Below are positions 1 through 5,441 of a stretch of 10,936 bases of DNA, piece after piece (within the stretch, counting starts at the first letter, position 1; the number at the start of each line of letters is the position of its first letter). Both the position numbers and the translations under genes were made by a program. Where the stretch lies: contig NZ_JOAG01000083.1 of assembly GCF_000725485.1 (NCBI RefSeq), positions 1-10,936 of the forward strand, in the 5' to 3' direction. The stretch is from Nonomuraea candida (GTDB lineage Bacteria > Actinomycetota > Actinomycetes > Streptosporangiales > Streptosporangiaceae). The notes under the pieces are model-generated. The model was not told the DNA's origin and searched no databases. It saw only the letters and a program-made list of their open reading frames with translations.

Positions 1-66
1 GCCACCTTCATCGACGGCAAACTCATCGAACGACCCGCAGAATCACCCGTCCCCACAGCCGCCTAA
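1..66 (+). CDS. 3' end of an unidentified gene (possibly a transposase)
   Basis: An open frame enters from the left edge and ends at TAA 64-66, giving 21 residues that start ATFIDGKLIERP and finish VPTAA. No domain can be assigned from so short a tail. The bases after the stop (67-105, with TGATCCACAAGTCTTGAC) remind me of sequence that follows IS3/IS481-type transposase genes in actinobacteria, so this may be the 3' end of an IS. That is recollection, not something shown here. The neighbouring gene runs on the opposite strand and ends at 126, so the two are convergent. Confidence 0.4.
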   Translation, partial: ATFIDGKLIERPAESPVPTAA

Positions 67-125
67 GAACTCATGATCCACAAGTCTTGACTATTGCTCC
101 AGCGCCCAATAGGCCGTTCGGAGTG

Positions 126-596
126 TCAGGCCGGGATCTTCTTCTCGCTCCAGGTGTAGTAGATGAAGGTGCTGTCGGGCCCGGTCATCGTGCCGTAGAC
201 CTGCCAGAAGCTGTGGGCGCCGGGGGAGTAGTGGAAGACCTTGTCCCCGGGCCGGTCGTCCACGAACACGCTCGTGGACCCGTCGGCCGACCGGATCCGC
301 GCCTCGATCGTGAAGGTCGAGGTGTCGGGGATGTCGAGGCAGACCTCGTGGGTGTACGCCGACGGCCCGGAGATGTTGTAGGCACGCCCGTCCACCGCCG
401 GCCGCTGGACGTTGGTGGGGACGTAGCTGGTCAGAACCTGGGTGTACGCGCCCGCGGAGCAGTCGACCGCGGGGGCGACCGCGGGGGCGACCGCGGGGGC
501 GACCGCGGGGGCGGCCGCGGAGGCGGGGCTGGTGCCGGTGAGCATGGCGCCGAGGACGCCGGTGGCGACGGCGAGAACGGGGATGGTGCGCTTCAT
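126..596 (-). CDS. Small secreted protein with (APAV)n linker, unknown function
   Basis: The product has 156 residues. Residues 1-27 form a Sec-type signal peptide: MKR positive end, hydrophobic core IPVLAVATGVLGAMLTG, then SPASA with likely cleavage after Ala27. A low-complexity Ala-Pro-Ala-Val linker (about 29-44) follows, then a roughly 110-residue mature domain rich in Thr, Ser, Tyr and Val. That domain looks beta-structured and holds just two cysteines (Cys46 and Cys86) that could form one disulfide. The start at 596 is chosen because AGGAGAGG lies directly upstream at suitable spacing; an ATG at 608 has no such site and would put the Shine-Dalgarno inside the gene. I do not recognise the family, and no catalytic motif is visible. 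The gene is divergent from the sensor kinase gene and is preceded by a candidate promoter at 650-678. An exported function is well supported; the role is not known. Confidence 0.75.
   Translation of the reverse strand: MKRTIPVLAVATGVLGAMLTGTSPASAAAPAVAPAVAPAVAPAVDCSAGAYTQVLTSYVPTNVQRPAVDGRAYNISGPSAYTHEVCLDIPDTSTFTIEARIRSADGSTSVFVDDRPGDKVFHYSPGAHSFWQVYGTMTGPDSTFIYYTWSEKKIPA
464..523. repeat. 12-bp tandem repeat encoding APAV units
   Basis: Four perfect head-to-tail copies of CGACCGCGGGGG occupy 464-511, and a degenerate fifth (CGGCCGCGGAGG) follows at 512-523. The unit is a multiple of three, so copy-number change keeps the minus-strand reading frame and only lengthens or shortens the Ala-Pro-Ala-Val spacer next to the signal peptide cleavage site of the secreted protein. 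Perfect identity between copies suggests recent slippage. Confidence 0.9.
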
Positions 597-649
597 GCCT
601 CTCCTCATCCGTGCGGTGACCTCCAGCCAAATAGTTGAAGGATGAACTG

Positions 650-678
650 ATTCTGACCCGATCATCACACGTGAACAA
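650..678 (-). promoter_or_regulatory. Candidate promoter of the secreted-protein gene
   Basis: On the minus strand, TTGTTC (673-678) and CAGAAT (650-655) are separated by exactly 17 bases, a reasonable -35/-10 pair for the housekeeping sigma factor. Predicted transcription would begin near 643, leaving a leader of about 47 bases before the ATG at 596. The -10 box lacks the usual first T, so the assignment is moderate at best. Confidence 0.4.
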
Positions 679-833
679 GCCCCGATGACCATGCGTGCAC
701 GTTCGAGTCAAGCGGGTCACATCAAGTCCGTCGTCGAGGAACCTGGCCCCCTTGCTGCCGGTAAGAGCGCGTTCGCGAGGAAGCGTCCCCTCCGCTGCCG
801 AAGTGCTTGTCCTCCCAGAGGCGCCGGTGGCCA

Positions 834-862
834 GTGATTCGTCCGGCCCGTCCCCATAGGAT
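834..862 (+). promoter_or_regulatory. Candidate promoter of the sensor-kinase operon (possibly leaderless)
   Basis: TAGGAT at 857-862 is a good actinobacterial -10 element, and GTGATT at 834-839 lies 17 bases upstream as a weak -35. The -10 ends only eight bases before the ATG at 871, so transcription could begin at or next to the start codon, giving a leaderless or nearly leaderless mRNA. The alternative is that GGGAG at 863-867 acts as a rather close ribosome binding site on a longer transcript starting further upstream. Confidence 0.4.
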
Positions 863-870
863 GGGAGTGG

Positions 871-2115
871 ATGACTGAAGCATCAGCCCGCACCCACCCG
901 AGCGACGATGCCCATGGTGTCGGGCGCGTGCCGGCCGGCGCTTCGGCGTCCTGGTTCCGGCAGCGCCCCTGGGTCGTCGATCTGGTCGTGGTGCTCGCCG
1001 TCTTCACCTACAACCTGCCGATCCAGGTGAGCTTCGTCCCCGGCGGGTTGTGGCCCGGCACCGGTGCCGTCGTGTCCCTGGGGCTGTGCGCTCCTTACCT
1101 GGCACGACGGCGACACCCGTTGCGCGTGTTCTGCGCCGTCCTGCTGGCGGCCGTGGTGCAGGTGCTGCTGGGCGTCGGCCTCCTCGTCGCCGACGTCATG
1201 CTGCTGTTCGCCCTCTACAACCTCGCGACGAGGCTGCGGTGGACGGTCACCGTCCCGGCCGCCGCGTCGGTGGTGGGGTGGCTGCTCGTCGCCTCCGGGC
1301 CGTCGATGCGCCAGGGGTACACGGGCATCGGCGACCTCGGCGTGCTCGTCGTCGTGGTCATCTGGGCGTGGACGTGGGGGACCCTGGTCAAGACCCGCCA
1401 GGCGTACATCGAGAGCCTGCGGGAGCACGCGCGCCGGCTCGCACGCGAGCGGGAGGCGCAGGGGAAGGTCGCGGCGGCCCGGGAGCGGGCCAGGATCGCC
1501 AGGGAGATCCACGACATCGTCTCGCACAGTCTGAGCGTCGTGGTGGTCATGGCCGACGGGGCGGCCGCCAAGGCGCACAGCGAGCCGGAGCGTGCCCGGC
1601 AGGCCATGCTCGCGGTGCGCGACACCGGCCGTACGGCGCTGGCCGAGATGCGGCGGATGCTCGGCGTGCTGCGCGACGGAGAGCCGGGCTCGCACGCCCC
1701 GCAGCCGGGCATCGCGCACCTGGACCGCTTGATCGCGGACTCGCAGGCGGTCGGGCTGCCGGTCGAGCTGGCGGTGCGCGGCCGGCCCGCCGAGGTCTCC
1801 GCCGGCCTGGACCTCGCCGTCTACCGGGTAGTGCAGGAGGCCCTGACCAACGTCCGCAAGCACGCGGGCCCGCGGCTCGGCAGGGCCGAGGTGGCGCTCG
1901 ACTATGGTGACACCACCCTCCAGGTACGGATCACCGACGACGGCCGCGGCGGCCAGGAGGGCCACGGAGGTCACGGCCTGGTGGGGATGCGCGAGCGGGT
2001 GGCGGCGTACGGCGGCACCCTGCGCGCGGGGCGGCGGCCGGGCGGCGGCTTCGAGGTGGTGGCGGAATTTCCGATCGGAGGCGACTGTGACGATCCGTAT
2101 CCTGCTGGTGGATGA
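871..2115 (+). CDS. Membrane sensor histidine kinase, HisKA_3 (NarL-partner) family
   Basis: The product has 414 residues. It autophosphorylates on a histidine in response to a membrane signal and passes the phosphate to the regulator encoded next. After a short hydrophilic N-terminus, about five hydrophobic segments (roughly residues 35-170) form a membrane sensor with little extracytoplasmic sequence, as in intramembrane-sensing kinases. A charged helix (about 175-205) leads to the dimerisation box AREIHDIVSHSL with phospho-acceptor His214. The ATPase domain shows the N box QEALTNVRKHAG (Asn327), the G1 box DDGRG (357-360) and the G2 box GLVGMRER (369-376). The start ATG 871 fits the candidate -10 at 857-862 and the predicted topology. 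The gene overlaps the regulator gene by 29 bases, implying translational coupling. Linkage to a LanF/BcrA-like ABC transporter suggests it senses a membrane-active antimicrobial or the resulting envelope stress; the ligand is unknown. Confidence 0.93.
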   Translation: MTEASARTHPSDDAHGVGRVPAGASASWFRQRPWVVDLVVVLAVFTYNLPIQVSFVPGGLWPGTGAVVSLGLCAPYLARRRHPLRVFCAVLLAAVVQVLLGVGLLVADVMLLFALYNLATRLRWTVTVPAAASVVGWLLVASGPSMRQGYTGIGDLGVLVVVVIWAWTWGTLVKTRQAYIESLREHARRLAREREAQGKVAAARERARIAREIHDIVSHSLSVVVVMADGAAAKAHSEPERARQAMLAVRDTGRTALAEMRRMLGVLRDGEPGSHAPQPGIAHLDRLIADSQAVGLPVELAVRGRPAEVSAGLDLAVYRVVQEALTNVRKHAGPRLGRAEVALDYGDTTLQVRITDDGRGGQEGHGGHGLVGMRERVAAYGGTLRAGRRPGGGFEVVAEFPIGGDCDDPYPAGG

Positions 2116-2749
2116 CCAGGAGATGATCCGGCTGGGCTTCCGCATGGTGCTGGAGTCGCGTCCGGAGATCGAGGTCGTCGGCGAGGCGGACGACGGTGAC
2201 ACCGCCATCGAGATGCTGGGGTCCGTCGAGGCGGACGTCGTGCTCATGGACGTACGCATGCCGCGCATGAGCGGGGTCGAGGCCACCCGGCGCATCCGCG
2301 CGCGTGACGACGCGCCGCGGGTGCTGATCCTGACCACCTTCGACCTCGACGAGTACGCCTACGACGCGCTCCAGGCCGGAGCGAGCGGTTTCCTGCTCAA
2401 GGACACCCCGCTGGAGGAGATCGCCGCCGCCATCGCCCACGTGCACGCCGGGGACGCGGTCGTCGCCCCGAGCACGACCCGCCGCCTGCTCGACCACTTC
2501 ACCCGAAGCCGCCCGCCCGCTCTCGGCCACGAAGGACGGCTCTCGGAGCTGACGCCGCGCGAGCACGAAGTGCTGCGCCTGGTCGCGCGGGGGCTGTCGA
2601 ACGCGGAGATCGCCGGGGTGCTCGTCCTCACCGAGGGCACCGTCAAGATCCACGTCGGGCGGATCCTGGCCAAGCTCGGCCTGCGCGACCGGGTCCAGGC
2701 CGTCGTCCTGGCGTACGAGAGCGGCCTGGTGGAGGCCGGCGGCCACTGA
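2087..2749 (+). CDS. NarL/LuxR-type response regulator
   Basis: The product has 220 residues, the normal length for the family. The N-terminal receiver domain has the acidic pair Asp9-Asp10, phospho-acceptor Asp55 in VLMDVRMP, the Thr83/Thr84 switch in LILTTF and Lys105 in FLLKD. The C-terminal LuxR/GerE helix-turn-helix (about 150-214) contains LTPREHEVLRLVARGLSNAEIA and TEGTVKIHVGRILAKLGLRDR-like signatures. The GTG at 2087 is chosen as start because GGAGG lies at 2077-2081 with five bases of spacing and the product then begins VTIRILLVDDQ, exactly at the first receiver strand; longer in-frame versions run through the kinase gene. It is the obvious partner of the overlapping kinase. A heptamer array immediately downstream, before the ABC transporter genes, is a likely binding target. 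Confidence 0.95.
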   Translation: MTIRILLVDDQEMIRLGFRMVLESRPEIEVVGEADDGDTAIEMLGSVEADVVLMDVRMPRMSGVEATRRIRARDDAPRVLILTTFDLDEYAYDALQAGASGFLLKDTPLEEIAAAIAHVHAGDAVVAPSTTRRLLDHFTRSRPPALGHEGRLSELTPREHEVLRLVARGLSNAEIAGVLVLTEGTVKIHVGRILAKLGLRDRVQAVVLAYESGLVEAGGH

Positions 2750-2756
2750 CCGGGCG

Positions 2757-2824
2757 GAGGCATATGCCTCAAGGCATACACGGCACGGCGCCTATCGCTT
2801 GAGGCATACGCGAAAGATATGCCT
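2757..2824. promoter_or_regulatory. Cluster of AGGCATA heptamers, candidate response-regulator operator
   Basis: Five exact copies of AGGCATA or its complement TATGCCT fall within 67 bases: 2758-2764 (+), 2763-2769 (-), 2772-2778 (+), 2802-2808 (+) and 2818-2824 (-). The first two form the perfect palindrome GAGGCATATGCCTC (2757-2770), and the last two form an inverted pair with a nine-base gap. A sixth, degenerate copy (AGGCATG, 2864-2870) overlaps the ATPase start codon. The array fills the only gap between the regulator gene and the transporter genes. NarL-type regulators are known to bind arrays of heptamers in varied orientation, so control by the adjacent regulator is a natural inference. 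A TetR- or GntR-type repressor encoded elsewhere is an alternative. No convincing -35/-10 pair was seen here. Confidence 0.7.
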
Positions 2825-2867
2825 GGAGCGAGACGATCTCCGCCGCCGACCTCGGCACTGTGGAGGC

Positions 2868-3773
2868 ATGTCCTACATCGTCGCCACCGAGCAGCTCAGC
2901 AAGCGGTACGGCAGCCGCACCGTGGTGGACAGCCTGAACCTGCGCATCCCGGCAGGCTGTGTCTACGGCTTCCTCGGCCCGAACGGGTCGGGCAAGTCCA
3001 CGACCATGAAGATGCTGCTGTCCCTCGTCCGGCCCTCCAGTGGCGAGGTCCAGGTCATGGGGCAGCCGATGAACCGCGGGACGCGGCGCAGGCTCCTGGG
3101 CCACATCGGCTCCCTCATCGAGTCGCCGCCCGGCTACGGCCACCTCACCGGCCGGGAGAACATACGGCTCGTACAGCGCCTCCTCGACCTGCGCGACGAG
3201 CAGATCGACCAGGCGGTCCGCACCGTGCGCATGCAGGACCAGCTCGACAAGAAGGTGCGCGACTACTCGCTGGGCATGAAACAGCGCCTGGGCATCGCGA
3301 TGGCCCTGGCCAGGCAGCCTCGCCTGCTGATCCTCGACGAGCCCACCAACGGCCTCGACCCGGCGGGCATCGAGGAGATCCGCGACCTGCTGCGCCGTCT
3401 GTCCGACGGCGGGGTGACGGTGATGGTCTCCAGCCATCTGCTCGGCGAGATCGACAAGACCGCCACCGTGCTCGGCATCCTGAGCGGCGGGCGGCTGATC
3501 TTCCAGGGCACCCGCGACGAGCTCTTCGCCGCCTCCACCCCCGACGTGCTGATCGACACCCCGCATCCGGAGTACGCGAACACCCAGCTCAAGGGCATGG
3601 TGGCGAGCCGGCTCGACCATGGCGCGGTACGCGTCAGCGGCATCGGCGACCAGACGACCGCGCGGGTGGTCGCCCACCTCGTGGGAGCCGGCGTCGACAT
3701 CTACGGCGTACGGCGCGACGAGCAGTCGCTGGAGGACGTGTTCATGGACCTCACCGGCGGTGGCGGGCTGTGA
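2868..3773 (+). CDS. ABC transporter ATP-binding protein, LanF/BcrA type (E-loop)
   Basis: The product has 301 residues and energises export or removal of a substrate from the membrane. Visible motifs are Walker A GPNGSGKST (37-45), signature YSLGMKQR (133-140), Walker B LLILDEPTNGLDP with Asp157 and Glu158, and the switch His190 in VSSHLL. At the Q-loop position the sequence reads IGSLIESPPGYGHLTG, with Glu85 instead of the usual Gln. This E-loop is a known hallmark of lantibiotic self-protection (LanF) and bacitracin (BcrA) ATPases. The C-terminal 90 residues match the extension typical of this group and end QSLEDVFMDLTG. The start is set by homology: GGAGG at 2862-2866 is only one base from the ATG, an unusually tight spacing, and upstream TTG/CTG options run through the operator array. 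The next gene begins in a GTGA overlap. The substrate is probably a peptide antibiotic, but this is not shown. Confidence 0.93.
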   Translation: MSYIVATEQLSKRYGSRTVVDSLNLRIPAGCVYGFLGPNGSGKSTTMKMLLSLVRPSSGEVQVMGQPMNRGTRRRLLGHIGSLIESPPGYGHLTGRENIRLVQRLLDLRDEQIDQAVRTVRMQDQLDKKVRDYSLGMKQRLGIAMALARQPRLLILDEPTNGLDPAGIEEIRDLLRRLSDGGVTVMVSSHLLGEIDKTATVLGILSGGRLIFQGTRDELFAASTPDVLIDTPHPEYANTQLKGMVASRLDHGAVRVSGIGDQTTARVVAHLVGAGVDIYGVRRDEQSLEDVFMDLTGGGGL

Positions 3774-4516
3774 GCGCGCGAGCCGTGGCGAACGAGTTCG
3801 CCAAGATGCGCCATCTGCGGATGGGCCTGATCGCGTCGGTCATGGTGGTCATCGTCACCGGGCTGTCGGTCGCCGGCGCCGCCACGAGCCCGGCCTTCGC
3901 CGTCCCGTCGGGCCGCTCGTGGGAAGCGCTGCTCGGAGGCATGTCGCTGGCCGTGCCGCTCGCCTCGCCGCTGCTGCTGGCGGTCCTGGCCAGCCGGCAG
4001 GTCGACATCGAGCACCAGGGCAACGGCTGGCTGCTCTCGCAGACGTCCGGGGTCACGCCGGGCGGCCTGTGCCGGATCAAGCTCCTGGCCGTCGGGATCG
4101 TCGTCGCCGTCGTGACGATCCTGGAAAGCGTCCTCGTGCTCGTCGCCGGCCTCCTGCTGGGCGTTCCCGACCGGGTTCCGGCCGGCCTGTGGGCCGGCTA
4201 CACGGCCTCGGTCCTGGTGGCCAACCTGGTGGTGCTGGCCCTGCACGTCCTGCTGTCCGCCCGGATCGACAACCAGCTCGTCGGCCTGGGCATCGGCGTG
4301 CTCGGCACGATCGTCGCGGTGTTCGCCACCGCGCTGCCGCCCGCCATGGCACACCTGACTCCGTGGGGGTACTACGCCCTCGTGGCCGCCGCCGGCTACC
4401 AAGGGACGCAGCTCGTGGCCCTGACGCCCGCGTACGGCAGCATCGCAGCCCTCGGGGCGGTCGCCGCCGTCCTCTTCGTGATCGTCACCGGCCGCTTCGA
4501 CCGCAGGGAGGCTTGA
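3770..4516 (+). CDS. ABC-2 type permease, first subunit (MutE/EpiE or BcrB-like)
   Basis: The product has 248 residues and about six predicted membrane helices, centred near residues 28, 67, 113, 150, 178 and 232. The N-terminal NEFAKMRHLRMG is the amphipathic entry typical of small ABC-2 permeases such as LanE/LanG and BcrB. The GTG start at 3770 overlaps the ATPase stop codon (GTGA, 3770-3773), so translation is probably coupled; an internal GTG at 3785 is the alternative. Together with the next gene it would make a heteromeric channel served by the E-loop ATPase. The length matches lantibiotic-immunity permeases (about 250 residues). Assignment to the family is firm; assignment to a particular substrate is not possible. 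Confidence 0.87.
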   Translation: MSARAVANEFAKMRHLRMGLIASVMVVIVTGLSVAGAATSPAFAVPSGRSWEALLGGMSLAVPLASPLLLAVLASRQVDIEHQGNGWLLSQTSGVTPGGLCRIKLLAVGIVVAVVTILESVLVLVAGLLLGVPDRVPAGLWAGYTASVLVANLVVLALHVLLSARIDNQLVGLGIGVLGTIVAVFATALPPAMAHLTPWGYYALVAAAGYQGTQLVALTPAYGSIAALGAVAAVLFVIVTGRFDRREA

Positions 4517-4517
4517 C

Positions 4518-5270
4518 ATGGGTGCCGTACGCGCGGAGTTCCTGAAGCTCAAGCGCTCCCTGAGCTGGACCGTCGTGGTTCTGCTGCCCGTGGCGATGGT
4601 GATCGCCGGCGCGGTCAACACGCTCGTCTCCGGCAGCCGGCCGGAGGACGGCTGGCACACGATGTGGCTGCGGTCGGTGGTGTTCCACGGGTTGTTCCCG
4701 CTCGCGATCGGGATCGGGATCCTCGCCTCTCTCGTGTGGCGGGTGGAGCACCGCGGAGGGAACTGGAACGCGCTCATGAGTGGGCCGACGTCCGCGCTGC
4801 GGATCATGGCCTCGAAGGCGGTCGTGGTCGCCGTGCTCGCCGCCGCGATGCAGGCGGTCCTCCTCCTCACCGTGGTCGTCATCGGCGTGGTCGTCTTCGC
4901 CATTCCCGGGCTGCCGCCGGGCCGGTACGTGGGCGTCAGCCTGCTGATCATGCTGGCCTGCGTCCCCGTGGCCGTCCTGCAGTCCGGGCTGTCGATGCTC
5001 ATGCGCTCCTTCGCCGGACCGATCGCGGTGGCCTTCCTCGGCGCGGGCGCGGCGGTCGTGCTCCTGCTGGCCGGCCTCGACGCCGCCGTCTTCGTCATCC
5101 CGTACGCCCTCATCAGCCGGGCCACCCAGCTCGGCACGGGCACCTTCGGCGACACCGGCGCCATCACCGGGGGCGACGTCGCCTCCATCGTCATCGGCGC
5201 GCTCGTCCTCACCGCGGCCCTGACCACGGCCACCACGCAAATCCTCGACCGCCGCGACACTCGCACCTGA
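4518..5270 (+). CDS. ABC-2 type permease, second subunit (MutG/EpiG or BcrB-like)
   Basis: The product has 250 residues and again about six hydrophobic helices, with the N-terminal motif AEFLKLKRSLSW seen in the small ABC-2 permeases of lantibiotic and bacitracin resistance systems. Segments around residues 15-33, 55-75, 95-130, 138-158, 165-190 and 215-240 are strongly hydrophobic. It starts one base after the stop of the first permease and has a strong site AGGGAGG at 4505-4511, six bases before the ATG. It is clearly a paralogue-like partner rather than a copy: outside the N-terminus there is little identity with the first permease. This is the last gene of the kinase-regulator-transporter block; 171 bases separate it from the MATE gene. 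Confidence 0.87.
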   Translation: MGAVRAEFLKLKRSLSWTVVVLLPVAMVIAGAVNTLVSGSRPEDGWHTMWLRSVVFHGLFPLAIGIGILASLVWRVEHRGGNWNALMSGPTSALRIMASKAVVVAVLAAAMQAVLLLTVVVIGVVVFAIPGLPPGRYVGVSLLIMLACVPVAVLQSGLSMLMRSFAGPIAVAFLGAGAAVVLLLAGLDAAVFVIPYALISRATQLGTGTFGDTGAITGGDVASIVIGALVLTAALTTATTQILDRRDTRT

Positions 5271-5326
5271 GGCCCGGTCACCCGGGTGGTGGCCATCGTG
5301 CGCCGGGGGAATCCGCCTTCTTGTGT

Positions 5327-5341
5327 CTCACACGGTGTGAG
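5327..5341. promoter_or_regulatory. Operator-like palindrome upstream of the MATE gene
   Basis: CTCACAC-G-GTGTGAG is a perfect 7-bp inverted repeat around one central base. It is preceded directly by TTGTGT (5321-5326), a plausible -35, and followed by CGTAGT (5344-5349), a weak -10 at 17-base spacing, so the palindrome would fill the promoter spacer. This is the position used by repressors of the TetR or MarR kind or by spacer-binding activators. The heptamer of the ABC operon is absent here, so the MATE gene is probably controlled separately. The -10 box is poor; the palindrome itself is certain. Confidence 0.5.
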
Positions 5342-5367
5342 GCCGTAGTCAGGAGGCGCCGACTGCA

Positions 5368-5395
5368 GAAGGTGCGATGGGTTGCAGCCACCTTC
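5368..5395 (+). other. Hairpin in the MATE gene leader
   Basis: GAAGGTG (5368-5374) and CACCTTC (5389-5395) are perfectly complementary across a 14-base loop. The structure ends 36 bases before the ribosome binding site, so it would lie in the 5' leader if transcription starts near the palindrome at 5327-5341. It could be a second operator half-site pair or a leader stem; there is no T-tract, so a terminator is unlikely. Confidence 0.3.
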
Positions 5396-5441
5396 CCGCA
5401 GGTCAATTCGTACCCGAGCCGTTACGCCCCCGGAGGCCCGC

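Noticed and set aside
464..523. Tandem repeat as a CRISPR array or protein-binding iteron
   Set aside because: Units are contiguous with no spacers and are in frame within a coding region, encoding a plain linker.
87..638. Plus-strand frame opposite the secreted-protein gene
   Set aside because: It lacks a signal peptide or domain, and its Gly/Asp repeats are the antisense of the APAV repeat.
883..2337. Long minus-strand frame (484 codons) across the kinase and regulator genes
   Set aside because: It is an antisense shadow of two well-identified genes; its product is Arg/His-rich without any domain.
2819..4516. 565-codon + frame that begins out of frame within the ATPase gene
   Set aside because: Only its last 248 codons (from GTG 3770) are a real permease; the first part is a shadow frame of the ATPase.
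5271..5294. CCCGG-TCAC-CCGGG stem after the second permease as a terminator
   Set aside because: Short stem with no T-tract; it could not be separated from chance in GC-rich DNA.
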